Assembly (NCBI GenBank): GCA_026874595.1
Contig: CM049315.1
Coordinates: 17,197,664 to 17,261,663 of the forward strand
Direction of reading: 5' to 3'
From: Sipunculus nudus
Taxonomy: Eukaryota > Annelida > Sipuncula > Golfingiida > Sipunculidae
DNA: 64,000 nucleotides
The translations under genes and the position numbers were made by a program. Below are positions 1-11,790 of the stretch, in pieces (within the stretch, counting starts at the first letter, position 1; each line of letters opens with the position of its first letter). Under the pieces are notes generated by a model. It was given only the letters and a program-made list of their open reading frames with translations. It was not told the origin of the DNA and searched no databases.

Positions 1-1800
1 TTTAACTTCGTTTTATGTATTTAGCAACTCTGTTGCATACTTTTTATAACGAAACTTGACCACATATATTTGTACTTTAACTTTAGATGTGTTTACGTCA
101 CCGCGTTATCGCTTAAAATTCTGTGATTGTATGATGTAATTTTAGTTTATGGACTTCTTGAATAATATTGTATTACAGTGCCCTTTCTTTAAACAGAATT
201 TTATTCTAATAAAGGCTACCCTGAAAGATGTTGTAATAATAAATAATAATAATATGAGTGAATTGTTCAACTATTGTTGATTGTTTATTGTTCAGAGCTG
301 CAAATGGACGTAGTTGGTTGGTGCTTACAATTTCAACGTAATTCCACAATGTGCATTTATTTAATTAATAATTAGTTATTGATATTAAATATTTATAATC
401 TGATTTGTTTATTATATGTTTTTGGCAACCTTCCGGAGTTTTAAATTTGTAGGATGACTAAAAGAAACATAAAGAAATCAAGTGTTTCAAGATCTCTTTT
501 TTTTCCAAGATGGGTTTGTGTCATATCACAAAAGATTTAACGGCCAATTGGTCTTAGATCCAAACACAAATCTCAAACACAAACTGTCCTGACAATGTAC
601 CAATAACGTACCCACTTATCCCTGAACTTGAGTAGGTTTGCAGTTGGATTCACTACACTATCGCAGGATGTTATTTCTACTCAAAAGAGTCGTCTTCCAG
701 GTAAGCAGTATGGGATGGCGGGGACAACTTGTCTTAAATGTCAAACTTCAAAATATATATTTGTTACATTTCAATGAAACAGTTAACACCTTTATATTTC
801 ACATGCACATGCTTGCAAAATATTTCTTATTCCGTGAAGACCGTACCACAAAAACACCATTGTTTAAGTAATTAGCCTTGATCCAGTTTTAAGTCTTATT
901 TTTTTACCTAGGTCGCTGATATAGGTATGGGACGCGGTGCATTATGGGTGTCAGATGTTGACGCCCAATAACTCGAAACAGCAGAGTCGTACTCTTTTGA
1001 GTCTGAGTCTGCGCAGATTGGATTCGCTGTTATGGAAACACCTGGGATAGGTACGGCCATCTAGCGGTAAATTATATACTTAATGCCTGGGACAATATTA
1101 ATTGCACAAATATAACTGTTACATGTTTTAAAGGAAAACATAATTTCTTACGCCCTTATAGGTTTAGTTTTTAAACATTTGTAAAAGAAAAACCCTTTAC
1201 CCATCACATGATGCATCTTCATACTGCTGATTCTAGGGCAGCCACGCTTTCACAGACCTTGATTCCACGAGCTGTTCGGGCGTCTACTTAATGAATAATG
1301 AACAATTGCAGGGAAGTAGTCAGGGAACCCCCCTCCCCCTACTACTTTGCATGTACTATTGGGGAAAACTTTCAAGACACTAAATATCTGCTAAGAAAAT
1401 TAAAGTTTAAAAATAATCTTAAAATATCTGCCTTGTTTACGTTCAGTTTCATTACTGCACACTATCATCTGCAAGTAACAAATTATTATTAAGTGGATTA
1501 TTTTCTCTTTTTTAGCTCAAAATGTGCGTGTATGCATATATGTGTGTATGCTTGTGTGCATGTTTTGGCCAGTAGAAATGCTGATGCCTCCCCTCCCCCT
1601 TCCATAAACCCTGGCCACGCCCCTTCAATTGAATCATTGAAATGAGTGGCCAATAGTACCATTGAATAAACAGTGTATTATTTATGTTTCGTCTAATAGG
1701 AATTTTTTTATTTCCACCCGAACACTTGCTGGCGCTTTCATTATATATTAAATGGATGCAAGAATGGCTCGCAGATTCGGGGTCTGTAACAATGTGGCTG
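1..1800. other. Left edge, no gene recognised
   Basis: I see no coding exon in this AT-rich stretch. There is an AATAAA-type signal near 210 followed by AAT-rich sequence, which could be the 3' end of a plus-strand gene outside the window. At about 699 there is a good splice donor (CCAG followed by GTAAGC), but no coding context supports an exon. Short open frames here (for example 638-871 and 1298-1492) have no recognisable domain. Confidence 0.4.
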
Positions 1801-1829
1801 CTACAGGCTTGCTAATATGAATATTCGAT

Positions 1830-2990
1830 TTTGCCTTACAAGCCCCATATCTCAGATGATTTAGGTACAATAGACCTAATTTCAGATTTCCAAGGAGATT
1901 TTTCATGGATCTCCCATGATGTCAAGTAAGTTGTTTCCAGGTCAAGCGGTTACGATTTGTGCCCTGTTAACAGACGACAACTTCATTGAAGGCCTCAAAA
2001 ATAGAAAAAAAAAATTATAAATAATTGGAAAAAATTAGGTGGCGCCACCTGTCTGCAGGAAATAATCATGCAAAGAATCATGGTGATCAGTGCATTAGTT
2101 ATTCAGATACTCGAGCTTTTGTATCATTTTTTTTATTCTCGGGGGTACTTACGAGCCCTATAGCCCTGTGTGTAACAGAAACGTAATTCCAGGTTTTCAA
2201 GGAGATTTTTCATGGACCTCCCTATGTATCAATTAAGAAGATTCCAGGTCCATCAATTACCTGTTAACAGACGATCGCATCTGTAAAGGTAAAAATTAAG
2301 AAAAAAAAATCACAAACAAATCACAAAATCAGGGTGGCGCCACTTGTTTGCAGAAACTGATGAAAAACTCCATGATCAAAATGCATGCAAAAAAAATCAT
2401 GATGATCAATGTATTATTTGTCCCAATACTTGAGCCTTTGTATCAACTCTTCTAATATTCTTCAGCACGCAATAGCTCGGAGGCTATGGGTAACAGAGCC
2501 CTCCCATAATGTCAAATAAGAAGATTCTAGATCCAACGGTTACGATTTGGGCCCTGTTAATAAAGGAGCGCATCTTTTAAAGTCTCAGAGATATAGAAAA
2601 AAACGCGCAAAAAATAAAAAAGGTGGCGCCACCAGTCATCAGGAACTGATAAAACATTCCATGAACAATATGCATGCAAAGAATCATGGTGACCAATGCA
2701 TTAGTTGTTCAGATAATGGAGCTTTTGTATCAAATTTTTCATTTTCTGGGGGTACTTCTGAGCCCCATAGCTCCTCTCCTAGGATATGGGTAACAGGTAT
2801 TTAAATTCAGGTTTCCTAGGAGATTTTGTATTGACCTCCCTGGAAGTTACAAGATTCTAAGTCCAGTGGTTTCCATTTGTGCCTGGTTAACGGACAGACA
2901 GACGGACAGACGAACAGACAAACAAAGACAGACAAAGAGTGATTGCAATAGTTCAGATGACTTTCAATAAGCTGAGCGAAAACAGGATTA
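1830..2990 (+). repeat. Tandem dispersed-repeat block with GGTGGCGCCACC core
   Basis: About four diverged units with a period near 290 bp. Each has a phrase like 'ggtttccaaggagattttt', a 'gcccTGTTAAcagac' segment, an A-run and the 12-base palindrome GGTGGCGCCACC or a close variant (2038-2049, 2333-2344, 2622-2633). A stretch containing 'atgcatgcaaagaatcat' and a 'gggggtact' phrase follow. The block ends in a (gacagacg)n stretch and a 'gactttca..agctgagc' terminus. Other copies lie at 3.8-4.2, 18.9-19.4 and 32.1-32.75 kb. It is probably a non-autonomous transposable element; the class is not identified. The 85-aa open frame at 2547-2804 lies inside it and is not a gene. Confidence 0.7.
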
Positions 2991-2999
2991 ACAGATCCT

Positions 3000-3800
3000 G
3001 AACTTGAAAATTAGATCACGTTAAAATAAATACCCTGTTTTAAAATGTTACATATGACAATTGATGTGACCAAATGTGGGTTTCATGAAATGAGACTTAC
3101 TGGAGATATTGCACAAGCACATGTAGAAGAAAACAAATTGTTTTTCACTGGTTTTGCACTCCAGGAGGGGAGATGGGCATCTACCAACCTTTTGCATGAC
3201 CGAGTAAATTAAAATCGACGCAAGCATTGGAGACGTGTCTCTAGAGGTCAGAATCCTAGAAATTTCTGGCAGTACCCCCTATAAAATCGGACTCTTTTGT
3301 GACCTTTATTGACATGTTACAAGTTGGCGCCAAAAGTTCCATGAATATTAGTAAACATAATTGAATGAATGAGAATGGTACATAAGTGATCTATATTCAA
3401 AATAGACGTACTTAAGGCACCAAGCAGCCAACAGCGACTGTGTCTGCCCCCCCCCCCCCTTTTAGTGATAAAGATAAAGCTACACTTCATATCAGGACAT
3501 GCAAAATGTAAGTTTAATAGAACAGACCACTCCTGATATGTGTATACGGAAAAAAAAATAGAAACAGGTGGCACAGGTGTGTACGATACAGCTCTCCGAG
3601 ATGCATGGGTTCGCAAAATTTCAGGCGGATATATAATACTATTCCTCAGATATCTTTCATTTTCACCTGAAATAGACCCACGGATGGACGCAATGCAGCA
3701 ACACTCGAGCTATGTATAAATTCACCTTCACCAAAATGGACGCACGGATGGCCGCAACGCACTGAAGAAATTTCATATGTCAACGAAAAAGGTTCAAGCG
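3000..3800. other. Intergenic, nothing recognised
   Basis: There is no convincing exon. It contains a short C-run near 3450 and degraded repeat-like sequence. The minus-strand open frame at 3317-3616 has no domain and crosses the C-run. Confidence 0.4.
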
Positions 3801-3804
3801 ATAA

Positions 3805-4260
3805 TTTTTATTAGCTCAGCTGACTGAAAGTCTGTCTGGTTGGCCGTTTACAGGGCACACTTTGTAACCGCTGGGCCTAGAAACTTCTAACTGTGCGTCC
3901 ATAAAAAATCCCTTTGGAAAATTATGTCTCTGTTGCCCAGATCCTCTCAGCTATGGGGGTCGTAAGTACCCCCAGGAATAATTAAAATATGATGCATAAG
4001 CTCGAGAATCTGAACAAATAATGCATTGCTTGCGATGATGCTTAGCATGCATATTGATCATGGAGTGTTTTATCAGTTCCTGCAAACTGGTGGCGCCACC
4101 TGTATTTTTTTATTGTTATGCATTATTTTCTCTATTTTTGAGACCTTCAAATGAAGCGGTCATCCGTAAACATGGCACAAATCGTAATTGTTGAACCAAG
4201 AATCTTTTAACTTGGAAACCTGAAGTCAAGTCATGGTGATTTATATTCTGAAAGATATGT
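3805..4260 (-). repeat. Inverted copy of the GGTGGCGCCACC element
   Basis: It begins with 'agctcagctgactgaaagt', the reverse complement of the right end of the other copies. It carries the palindrome at 4089-4100 and a 'catgcatattgatcatgga' phrase, so it is a minus-strand copy of the 1.8-3.0 kb family. Diverged phrases about calling distance downstream (to about 4620) look like further decayed copies. Confidence 0.65.
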
Positions 4261-4749
4261 GAAAGAACATGAGTTGAGCATTCTTTAGGACAGATTTTGC
4301 ATGATTTGTTACAGTTGGACCTTGAAACGTCTGATTTAATTTAGATCCAGAGAGGTTCCTGTAAAAATTTCTTGGAACCTGAAATAATGTCACTGTGAAC
4401 TATAATCTGCAAGCTGTGTGAAGGAATATGATTTTAACAGTCAGATGGGCAAAAATGGTAACAGATTGACATAGAATAAGGTCACTGTAATCTATATCTA
4501 AGATCTAATGGCAAAATGCATGATTTAGAGCACTCTGGGAGTAATTTCATCAGTTGTTCAAGGTTCCATGAATTCATCTGAACGTCATGGCCTATGTAAT
4601 ATACGTCAGATATCGGATAAGCCCCCTTTAACTGACGGTAAAAGACGCTAATCTTTGATTTTATAATTATTTAAAATGGAAACGTTATTATTTATTTTCT
4701 ATATATAGTATAGCTCAATATACTCCTCTTTACCTTTAGATTACCTAGT

Positions 4750-5330
4750 CATCTGTTATCTTAGAGGTATCGCTTTGTAAGTCTGTCTGTCTGTTTGTCA
4801 GGGTCCTTACTTTTGCGTGCTTGTTGTTTCTTGCAATTGACAAATACCATTCTACAGGCCACAGTTTTGCAAGAATCACTTGATAACTAACACCTATAGC
4901 GGAACGATTTCTTGAAGCTGTATGTGTATTTTATAGAGGTTAAAATTAAGATCAAGTTAATCAAAACACGTCGTAAACTTATTTCCCTCATAACTTTGTC
5001 AATACTGATACTATCTCTACAAACTAAGGCTCATTTTCTTCCTCTTCTTCATTGCTCATTCATTTTAATATTTCTTCATCATTTCTCGCAAGCGAACGAC
5101 CTCTGGTCGTCTAATTTGTGGTAGTTTATGGGGGTGTGTGTGATTGTCCCAACTCTACAGGCCACACTTTTGTTGCAATCGATCTGAAACTTACAGGTCT
5201 GATTGAAATCTGAAAGTCATGGAAACCTGTTGTGTATGGTTAATATAGGTCAAAGGTCAAGGTCAAAGTCATCCAAAAAACATTTATTTCTTAAAAAAAT
5301 ATTTTAGTCGTAATTTAGTCCATTATTGTC
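4750..5330. repeat. Degraded repeat with direct AGGTCA half-sites
   Basis: Two related segments share a 'tctacaggccaca.tttt' phrase (around 4853 and 5155). The second holds AGGTCA-A-AGGTCA followed directly by a third AGGTCA (5247-5265). This is the same arrangement, on the opposite strand, as in the 17.7-18.9 kb array. I read it as an old transposable-element fragment. Confidence 0.5.
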
Positions 5331-5597
5331 CTGTTTACACAAACTACAGCTCATTTTGTTTCTCTAGGCTTTCTTCATGCGATGGTCTGGTCAAATGTCA
5401 TTTCCAATGTGTCAATGTGTCAGGATGTCTGTCTGCTTGTAAGTTTTCCTCTTTCGCCTGCTTTCTGGTTCTTGTTCCACAGATAGTTAAATGTTCCAGT
5501 GCACACCATGTTGCGGACAGTCGTGGATGGAATAACATATACGAAATTATATGATGAAAATATCGGATACATGCTTTATGTCCTATTTTGACTGACC

Positions 5598-7567
5598 GAT
5601 GGATGTGTTTAGTATTTGGTATAACTGGTGGATGGCTGTGTTTAGTATTTAGAATAACTGGTGGATGGATGTATTTAGTATTTAGTATAACTGGTGGATG
5701 GATGTATTTAGAATTTAGTATAACTGGTGGATGGATATGTTAAGTATTTAGTATAACTGGTGGATAGATGTATTAAGTATTTAGTATAACTGGTGGATGG
5801 AATTTATTTAGTATTTAGTATAACTGGTGGATGGATGTATTTAGTATTTAGTATAACTGGTGGATGGATGTATTTAGTATTTACTATAACTGGTTGATGG
5901 ATGTATTTAGTATTTACTATAACTGGTTGATGGATGTCTTTAGCACTTACTATAACTGGTTGATGGATGTATTTAGTATTTAGTATAACTGGTGGATGGA
6001 TGTATTTAGTATTTACTATAACTGGTAGATGGATGTATTTAGTATTTACTATAACTGGTGGATGGATGTATTTAGTACTTAGTATAACTGGTGGATGGAT
6101 GTATTTAGTATTTAGTACAACTGGTGGATGGATGTGTTTAGTATATAGTATAACTGGTTGATGGATGTGTTTAGTACTTAGTTTAACTGGCGGATGGATG
6201 TGTTGAGCACTTAGTATTACTGGCGGATGGACGTGTTGAGTACTTAGTATAACTGGCGGATGGACGTGTAGAGTACTTAGTATAACTGGCGGATGAACGT
6301 GCTGAGTACTTAGTATAACTGGCGGATGGACGTGTTGAGTACTTAGTATAACTGGCGGATGGACGTGTTGAGTACTTAGCATAACTGGCGGATGGACGTG
6401 TTGAGTACTTAGTATAACTGGTGGATGGATGTGTTTAGTACTTAGTATAACTGGTGGATGGACGTGTTTAGTACTTAGTATAACTGGCGGATGGACGTGT
6501 TGAGTACTTAGTATAACTGGCGGATGGACGTGTTGAGTACTTAGTATAACTGGCGGATGGATGTGTTGAGTACTTAGTATAACTGGCGGATGGATGTGTT
6601 TAGTACTTAGAATAACTGGTGGATAGATGTGTTTAGTACTTAGTAGAACTGGTGGATGGACGTGATTAGTACTTAGTAGAACTGGTGGATGGACGTGTTT
6701 AGTACTTAGTATAACTGGCGGATGGACGTGTTTAGTACTTAGTATAACTGGCGGATGGACGTGTTTAGTACTTAGTATAACTGGCGGATGGACGTGTTTA
6801 GTACTTAGTATAACTGGCGGATGGACGTGTTTAGTACTTAGTATAACTGGCGGATGGACGTGTTTAGTACTTAGTATAACTGGCGGATGGACGTGTTTAG
6901 TACTTAGTTTAACTGGCGGATGGACGTGTTGAGTACTTAGTTTAACTGGCGGATGGACGTGTTGAGTACTAAGTATAACCGGACATGTTTAGTATTTAGT
7001 ATAACTGGCGGATGGACGTGTTTAGTATTTAGTATAACTGGCGGATGGACGTGTTTAGTATTTAGTATAACTGGCGGATGGACGTGTTTAGTATTTAGTA
7101 TCATTGGCGGATGGACGTGTTTAGTATTTAGTATAACTGGTGGATGGATGTGTTTAGTACTTAGTATAACTGGCGGATGGATGTGTTTAGTTTTTAGTAT
7201 AACTGGCGGATGGGTGTGTTTAGTATTTAGTATAACTGGCGGATGGATGTGTTTAGTATTTAGTATAACTAGCGGATGGATGTGTTTAGTATTTAGTATA
7301 ACTGGCGGATGGATGTGTTTAGTATTTAGTATAACTGGCGGATGGATGAGTTTAGTATTTAGTATAACTGGCGGATGGATGTGTTTAGTATTTAGTATAA
7401 CTGGCGGATGGATGTGTTTAGTATTTAGTATAACTGGCGGATGGATGTGTTTAGTATTTAGTATAAATGGCGGATGGATGTATTTAGTATTTAGTATAAC
7501 TGGTGGATGGATATATTTAGTATTTAGTATAACTGGTTGATGGATATATTTAGTACTTAGTATAGAA
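5598..7567. repeat. 33-bp minisatellite, about 60 copies
   Basis: The unit is about 33 bp, built around 'ataactggtggatggatgt' plus 'atttagtatttagt'. It drifts along the array: GGTGGATGGATGTA at the left, GGCGGATGGACGTG in the middle and GGCGGATGGATGTG at the right. There are about 1970 bp, or roughly 60 units. Because 33 is a multiple of 3, the array stays open for long stretches on both strands (plus 6953-7540; minus 5804-6382 and 6937-7581), giving 11-residue repeats. There is no signal peptide, splice context or unique flanking coding sequence, so I call it non-coding. Confidence 0.9.
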
Positions 7568-7619
7568 AATATGACACGCATGAAAGCATATGGACAGTAA
7601 AATATTCTAGTCTAAACAA

Positions 7620-9640
7620 CATTTATATCAAATTATATTTAATATTTTCAATCGAAAAGAGAGTTATTTTCAGCTCATAAATCGTTCAACGTTTTAGAGC
7701 TATATGGCGCTGAGAAGCAAAAGCAGTATCACAGTAAATAACAATAATCTTGTTCAAAGTACCCCATAATTATTTTATAAATTATCAGGGAGAAAAATTT
7801 TCCTCAACAGGGGTTTTTTTTATTTCTCATATTATATGTTCAATTTCTATCAGAAGAGAAGACATACTTGGACGAAACCGTCTAATAATAAACGTCGACA
7901 AATTCAAATGCACAACGTGTGACACACATGACACATGTCAATGATTTAAAAACACAAAGTCACTGTAGGTGGCGCCAGCTCACGATGAATATCGCGTGTA
8001 AAAATAAGCATATAACCAGTTCAGAGTGAAAGAATTTGGCCTTTTTCTGGATGAGACGGACTACTATGAAAAATAGGTAGGCCGCTTGCCACTTGCCGTG
8101 AATACTAGACTTGGTAGGCATTTGTATTGGTAACCTATTTTGAATTGTGACGCATGTCATACGTGTCATACATCCATCCTATAGCATACATAGGCCTGTA
8201 AACAGCCAGATGTCATAATAACATCATGTGACAAATGAGGAATTAATAGAAAAGAATACATGTGCAAACCAAAGTTGAAATGTCATCTCCATGGAAACTG
8301 CTATCATTCATGTTAATGAATCAATATTTTCAACCATGCACTGTGAGCAAAAGTTCGGTTTTTCAGCTCTCACTTATGCCAAATGCGATATTTGTTCATC
8401 GATTTATATGACTTGTTGATAGCTCCCCGCTGGTCACAGCCTACGTTTGGTTTAGAGAGACACTTGAGCTATTGATAAGACTTTAAAGCTTAGGTGTGGG
8501 CGAAAGACTGCTTTTTCAGATAAAAATCCCATAAAACAGGTGTTCAGTTTATGACAGACATCTCATGCCATTAAATTTAATTGTTATGACTAGCAGAAAG
8601 ATAAGAAGTGGATGTAAACATGAATAGTCAATGCCAAATGAAATCCAGCTCGTCGTGAAGTGGATACACCTGATCACAGCAGAATGTTCCTGAAAGGCCA
8701 AATAAAGGTATGAGCTGACGTCATTAAACTGTGCAGACAATAAAGGACTGTGCGGATTTCTTACAGGATAGGTCTATGGCTGATCTGAAGTACGTCAAGT
8801 CCGTACCTTTTCTCGTCTCTTAGTTAAACGACACTTGCTCATGATGAGATCCAGGATACACTCGACCAATTTGTTAAAGCTAACATTTGTCCTCAGACAT
8901 AATATTGATGGCCCTGTAATTTGATGTTCAGAGTGTGGACGGAAACTTAACAAGTGACGTGGTATACCATTAAAAATTACATCACATAAGTAAGGTCTTT
9001 TATAAGATCCTTTAAATCAGATTCATAATCATAATTTGCCTCGATTTAATCATATTCTTTAGAAATGTTGTTGAAATATTTACGATTAAAAATATATAAT
9101 AAGCATTTTACAGTGTTTTAGGATGTTTACCTGGGAAAAGTTTGGTCTCTGTTTATTCCCCCGATGTTCACCACAAGCCAGCTGGTTATTTTTTGTTTAA
9201 TTCTGAAATTGTAAAATCTCTTATGATTAAATAGCTCAGAGTGAAATAATTAGTTATTGGTGAAAAGTTAGTCATAATATAATAATATAATATTGTGGCC
9301 ATAGCAATAACCACTTCAACAACCAATAGAAAATGGTGGAGGGATAAGGTCAGAGTTAAGGAAGTTTAGGGATAAAAACAGTATTTTGAAAAAAAATTAT
9401 GTTAGGAAAATGTGCGCTCAGCTTGTATATCATGTTTCAATAGTAAAGGATGACTAGATCTGTTGCAATTACCAACATGAGGCAGAGCGGACTTAATGAC
9501 TATAAATTCTCCCACGCAATCATTATACCAAGCAATCCTCTTTAAAAGTGGTTTAACTTAGAATTGGCGTAAAGTAAAAAAAATTAAAATGTTGAAATGT
9601 TTAGTTGGCTCATGTAGACCAGGATGTAAGAACAAATTCT
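7620..9640. other. Intergenic upstream of gene A
   Basis: AT-rich sequence with no recognisable exon. It contains one more GGTGGCGCCA core near 7969 and short open frames without domains (7750-7944, 7960-8169, 8549-8740). Any distal regulation of gene A would lie here, but I see no specific sites. Confidence 0.4.
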
Positions 9641-9661
9641 TTGTAAAAGCTTCCCCTGTAT

Positions 9662-9684
9662 CACGTGACCCAGGGTACATATAA
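9662..9684 (+). promoter_or_regulatory. Putative gene A promoter: E-box and TATA-like box
   Basis: CACGTG at 9662-9667 (context tCACGTGAc) is followed 12 bases later by TATAA at 9680-9684. A first exon of about 60 bases ends in a good donor at 9769. Gene B has the same order (CACGTGA, 13-base gap, TATA-like box, non-coding exon, donor). The pairing is inferred from position and similarity; no transcript evidence is available. Confidence 0.5.
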
Positions 9685-9709
9685 CGCTGCCCAAGTCCCC
9701 TTTCCACAA

Positions 9710-9769
9710 TTCAGTTGGGCCCAGCTCGGTGTCTGCAAAAGTTCTGACAACAGAAGAATTTGTTTGAAG
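9710..9769 (+). other. Gene A non-coding first exon (5' UTR), start approximate
   Basis: The start is placed about 30 bases after the TATA-like box. The end is set by the donor TTTGAAG|GTAGGT. It would splice to an acceptor ending just before 10141, twelve bases ahead of the gene A ATG. Confidence 0.5.
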
Positions 9770-10152
9770 GTAGGTTCGATAGTTATCTACTGTGCCATGA
9801 GGATGATTTACTCATAATTAAACCATTAATGTGTATAAAATCATACAGTAATGTATTTTGTGAGGTCTGTGAAACCCATATTTATTTTAAAAAGTCATAA
9901 CCCCCGCCACGGAAGTTATATTTTTGTTTCTTTGTATCTTTATTTGTTTGTAAGTAAGACAGTTCAAGCAAAATCTAATTAACCTGTTTCCCCGTAACTT
10001 TGTTGAGAAGTGGCAGTCGAACCGAACCCAAAGAATTTTTCCGATAAAAGTACTGGATATTCTATCGCATAGAATAGCGCAGCCTTGGCGGAGGTATACG
10101 CTCAAATGAGTTTTCTATCTTCTGTGGATGTAGATTAGAGATCAAGTAAACC

Positions 10153-11471
10153 ATGAAGACCACCGTTCTCTGTTTGGTTTGTCTGCTTGTGCTGTCCCTC
10201 TTTCTCTACGAGGCTGAAGGGACAACTTCCCATCAAACCGAGAAGCGGGGATGCCGCAGACGTTGCTGGCGCTTGTGCCTTCTATTTCTTTGCTACACAA
10301 ATTGTAAGACATACTGTGGTAAAAGAGGACTGGAAGAGGTGAGATGTATACATCTTTTTTTATTTATTGTAAGAACATGACAAGGCGATATCAACAAGTC
10401 ATTTCAAACGACAATTGTCATTATATTACTACAATCTTTTAAATATTTTTCCAAGGGAGGTTTTCGGGTGAAGGCATCTTGTAGGTTAATCCTGTAAGAT
10501 AAACCTAAGTACTACAAGGGAAAAAGTACAATATTCAAGAGACAGAATTGGTTTTTAAAAGTAAGAGAACAACTTTTCTTCAAAGAATGTCAGCAAGATT
10601 TATGGCGGTCAGGTTCATTAGTTACATACAAAACAGCCAGAGTGAACAGCTGGTGTTTTGTTGATGTTATGTAAACATAAAGATGGTTACTCATACAGGG
10701 ACAGATCTGATCTGGTAGTTTACTCGGAAGAGCTTATCAGTAGTGAAACATAAACCTAAGATTAAAATAAAAACATTTTTTTGTCGTATCTCTTGTCACT
10801 TCCATATGTATTCTTCTTTAAAATCATGAAAAGATAAAGGGTCTTGGGGAATTTCCTCCCAAAACATCTGGACAGTGGTTAGTAAATTTTAAAACTCTTT
10901 TTTATTAACGTTACATTCAATATATTATCGTTTTAGGAGGTTCCGAAGGTCCAGAAGCTTCCCTTTGTACCAAAGTTTGAAACTTATGACCAGGACAACG
11001 ATGGATTCATCTCCGAGAAAGAGTTTATCAAGACCAATAACATGGAAGAGCTGTCTGGACACGCCACAGTTGAACTTGTGGACAAGAATGGTGAATTTCA
11101 CAGATGCTTTATGATACTTATCTGAAAAAAAGTGACAGTCCTACATGAAAAAAGGACTACATTGCTTACAATTGTTAAATTAAACAAAATGTCAGTCGCA
11201 TGAAACAGAAAAAAAAATTGAATTGTTTTCTTGTAATCAGACTTTAGAAACCGGTTGGAGAAGAGAATATGTTTTATTTGTCAGAAAGTTGTAATATTCT
11301 AGGAAAATATAAATAGCTATCCCTGAACTAGGTTATATTAATAATTGATAGCAAAACATGGGCAACTTTTATTTATTTATTTATTTTTTTATTTTAGGTG
11401 ACGGAAAGTTGGATAGGGAGGAATTTGACGCCGCTCCATTGGTAAAGGGTCCAGTTAATGACAAGGAGTAA
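10153..11471 (+). CDS. Gene A: secreted six-cysteine peptide precursor with two EF-hands
   Basis: Coding exons are 10153-10338, 10937-11090 and 11398-11471 (414 nt, 137 aa). All boundaries are GT-AG and the phases fit (0, then 1). Residues 1-23 are a signal peptide (MKTT, Leu-rich core, probable cleavage after AEG). Residues 24-32 are a short spacer ending in EKR. Residues 33-55 are the cationic peptide with framework C-x3-C-x3-C-x4-C-x3-C-x3-C, followed by GKR, which suggests dibasic cleavage and C-terminal amidation. Residues 80-91 (DQDNDGFISEKE) and 111-122 (DKNGDGKLDREE) are canonical EF-hand loops with acidic residues at 1, 3 or 5, Gly at 6 and Glu at 12. The tail carries APLVKGPV. The product probably passes through the secretory pathway. 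A defence or signalling peptide with a Ca-binding pro-region is the likeliest role, by inference. I recall a signal-peptide/Cys-peptide/EF-hand layout for mussel mytimycin, but that peptide has 12 cysteines. Confidence 0.9.
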
Positions 11472-11738
11472 CCATGACAACTCGGATTCAAACATGTGAG
11501 TAAATGTTTTTTTGTAATTTTTTTCAGTTGAAACTAAACATGTGCAGAGTTATTCAGATGAGACATTTAACCGTGATTTAGTTAAAAATTATCCAATGTA
11601 GACTTGCACCCTGCGCTATCAATATTGTAAGTTTTCTAAACTGGTATTCAACACGCCTCGGAAATTAATAACAGAATCATTTGATTTCATCAAATTATGG
11701 CATGTAAAATCATGTTATATCATTTTTTTTCAAATGGA

Positions 11739-11790
<52 letters not shown>

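Noticed and set aside
638-871. Possible exon ending at the donor near 699
   Set aside because: A good donor alone is not enough; there is no domain, no partner acceptor and no homology to other exons here.
5804-7581. Long open frames on both strands in the 33-bp array as genes
   Set aside because: They arise because the repeat unit is 33 bp. There is no signal peptide, unique domain, splice site or promoter, and both strands are equally open.
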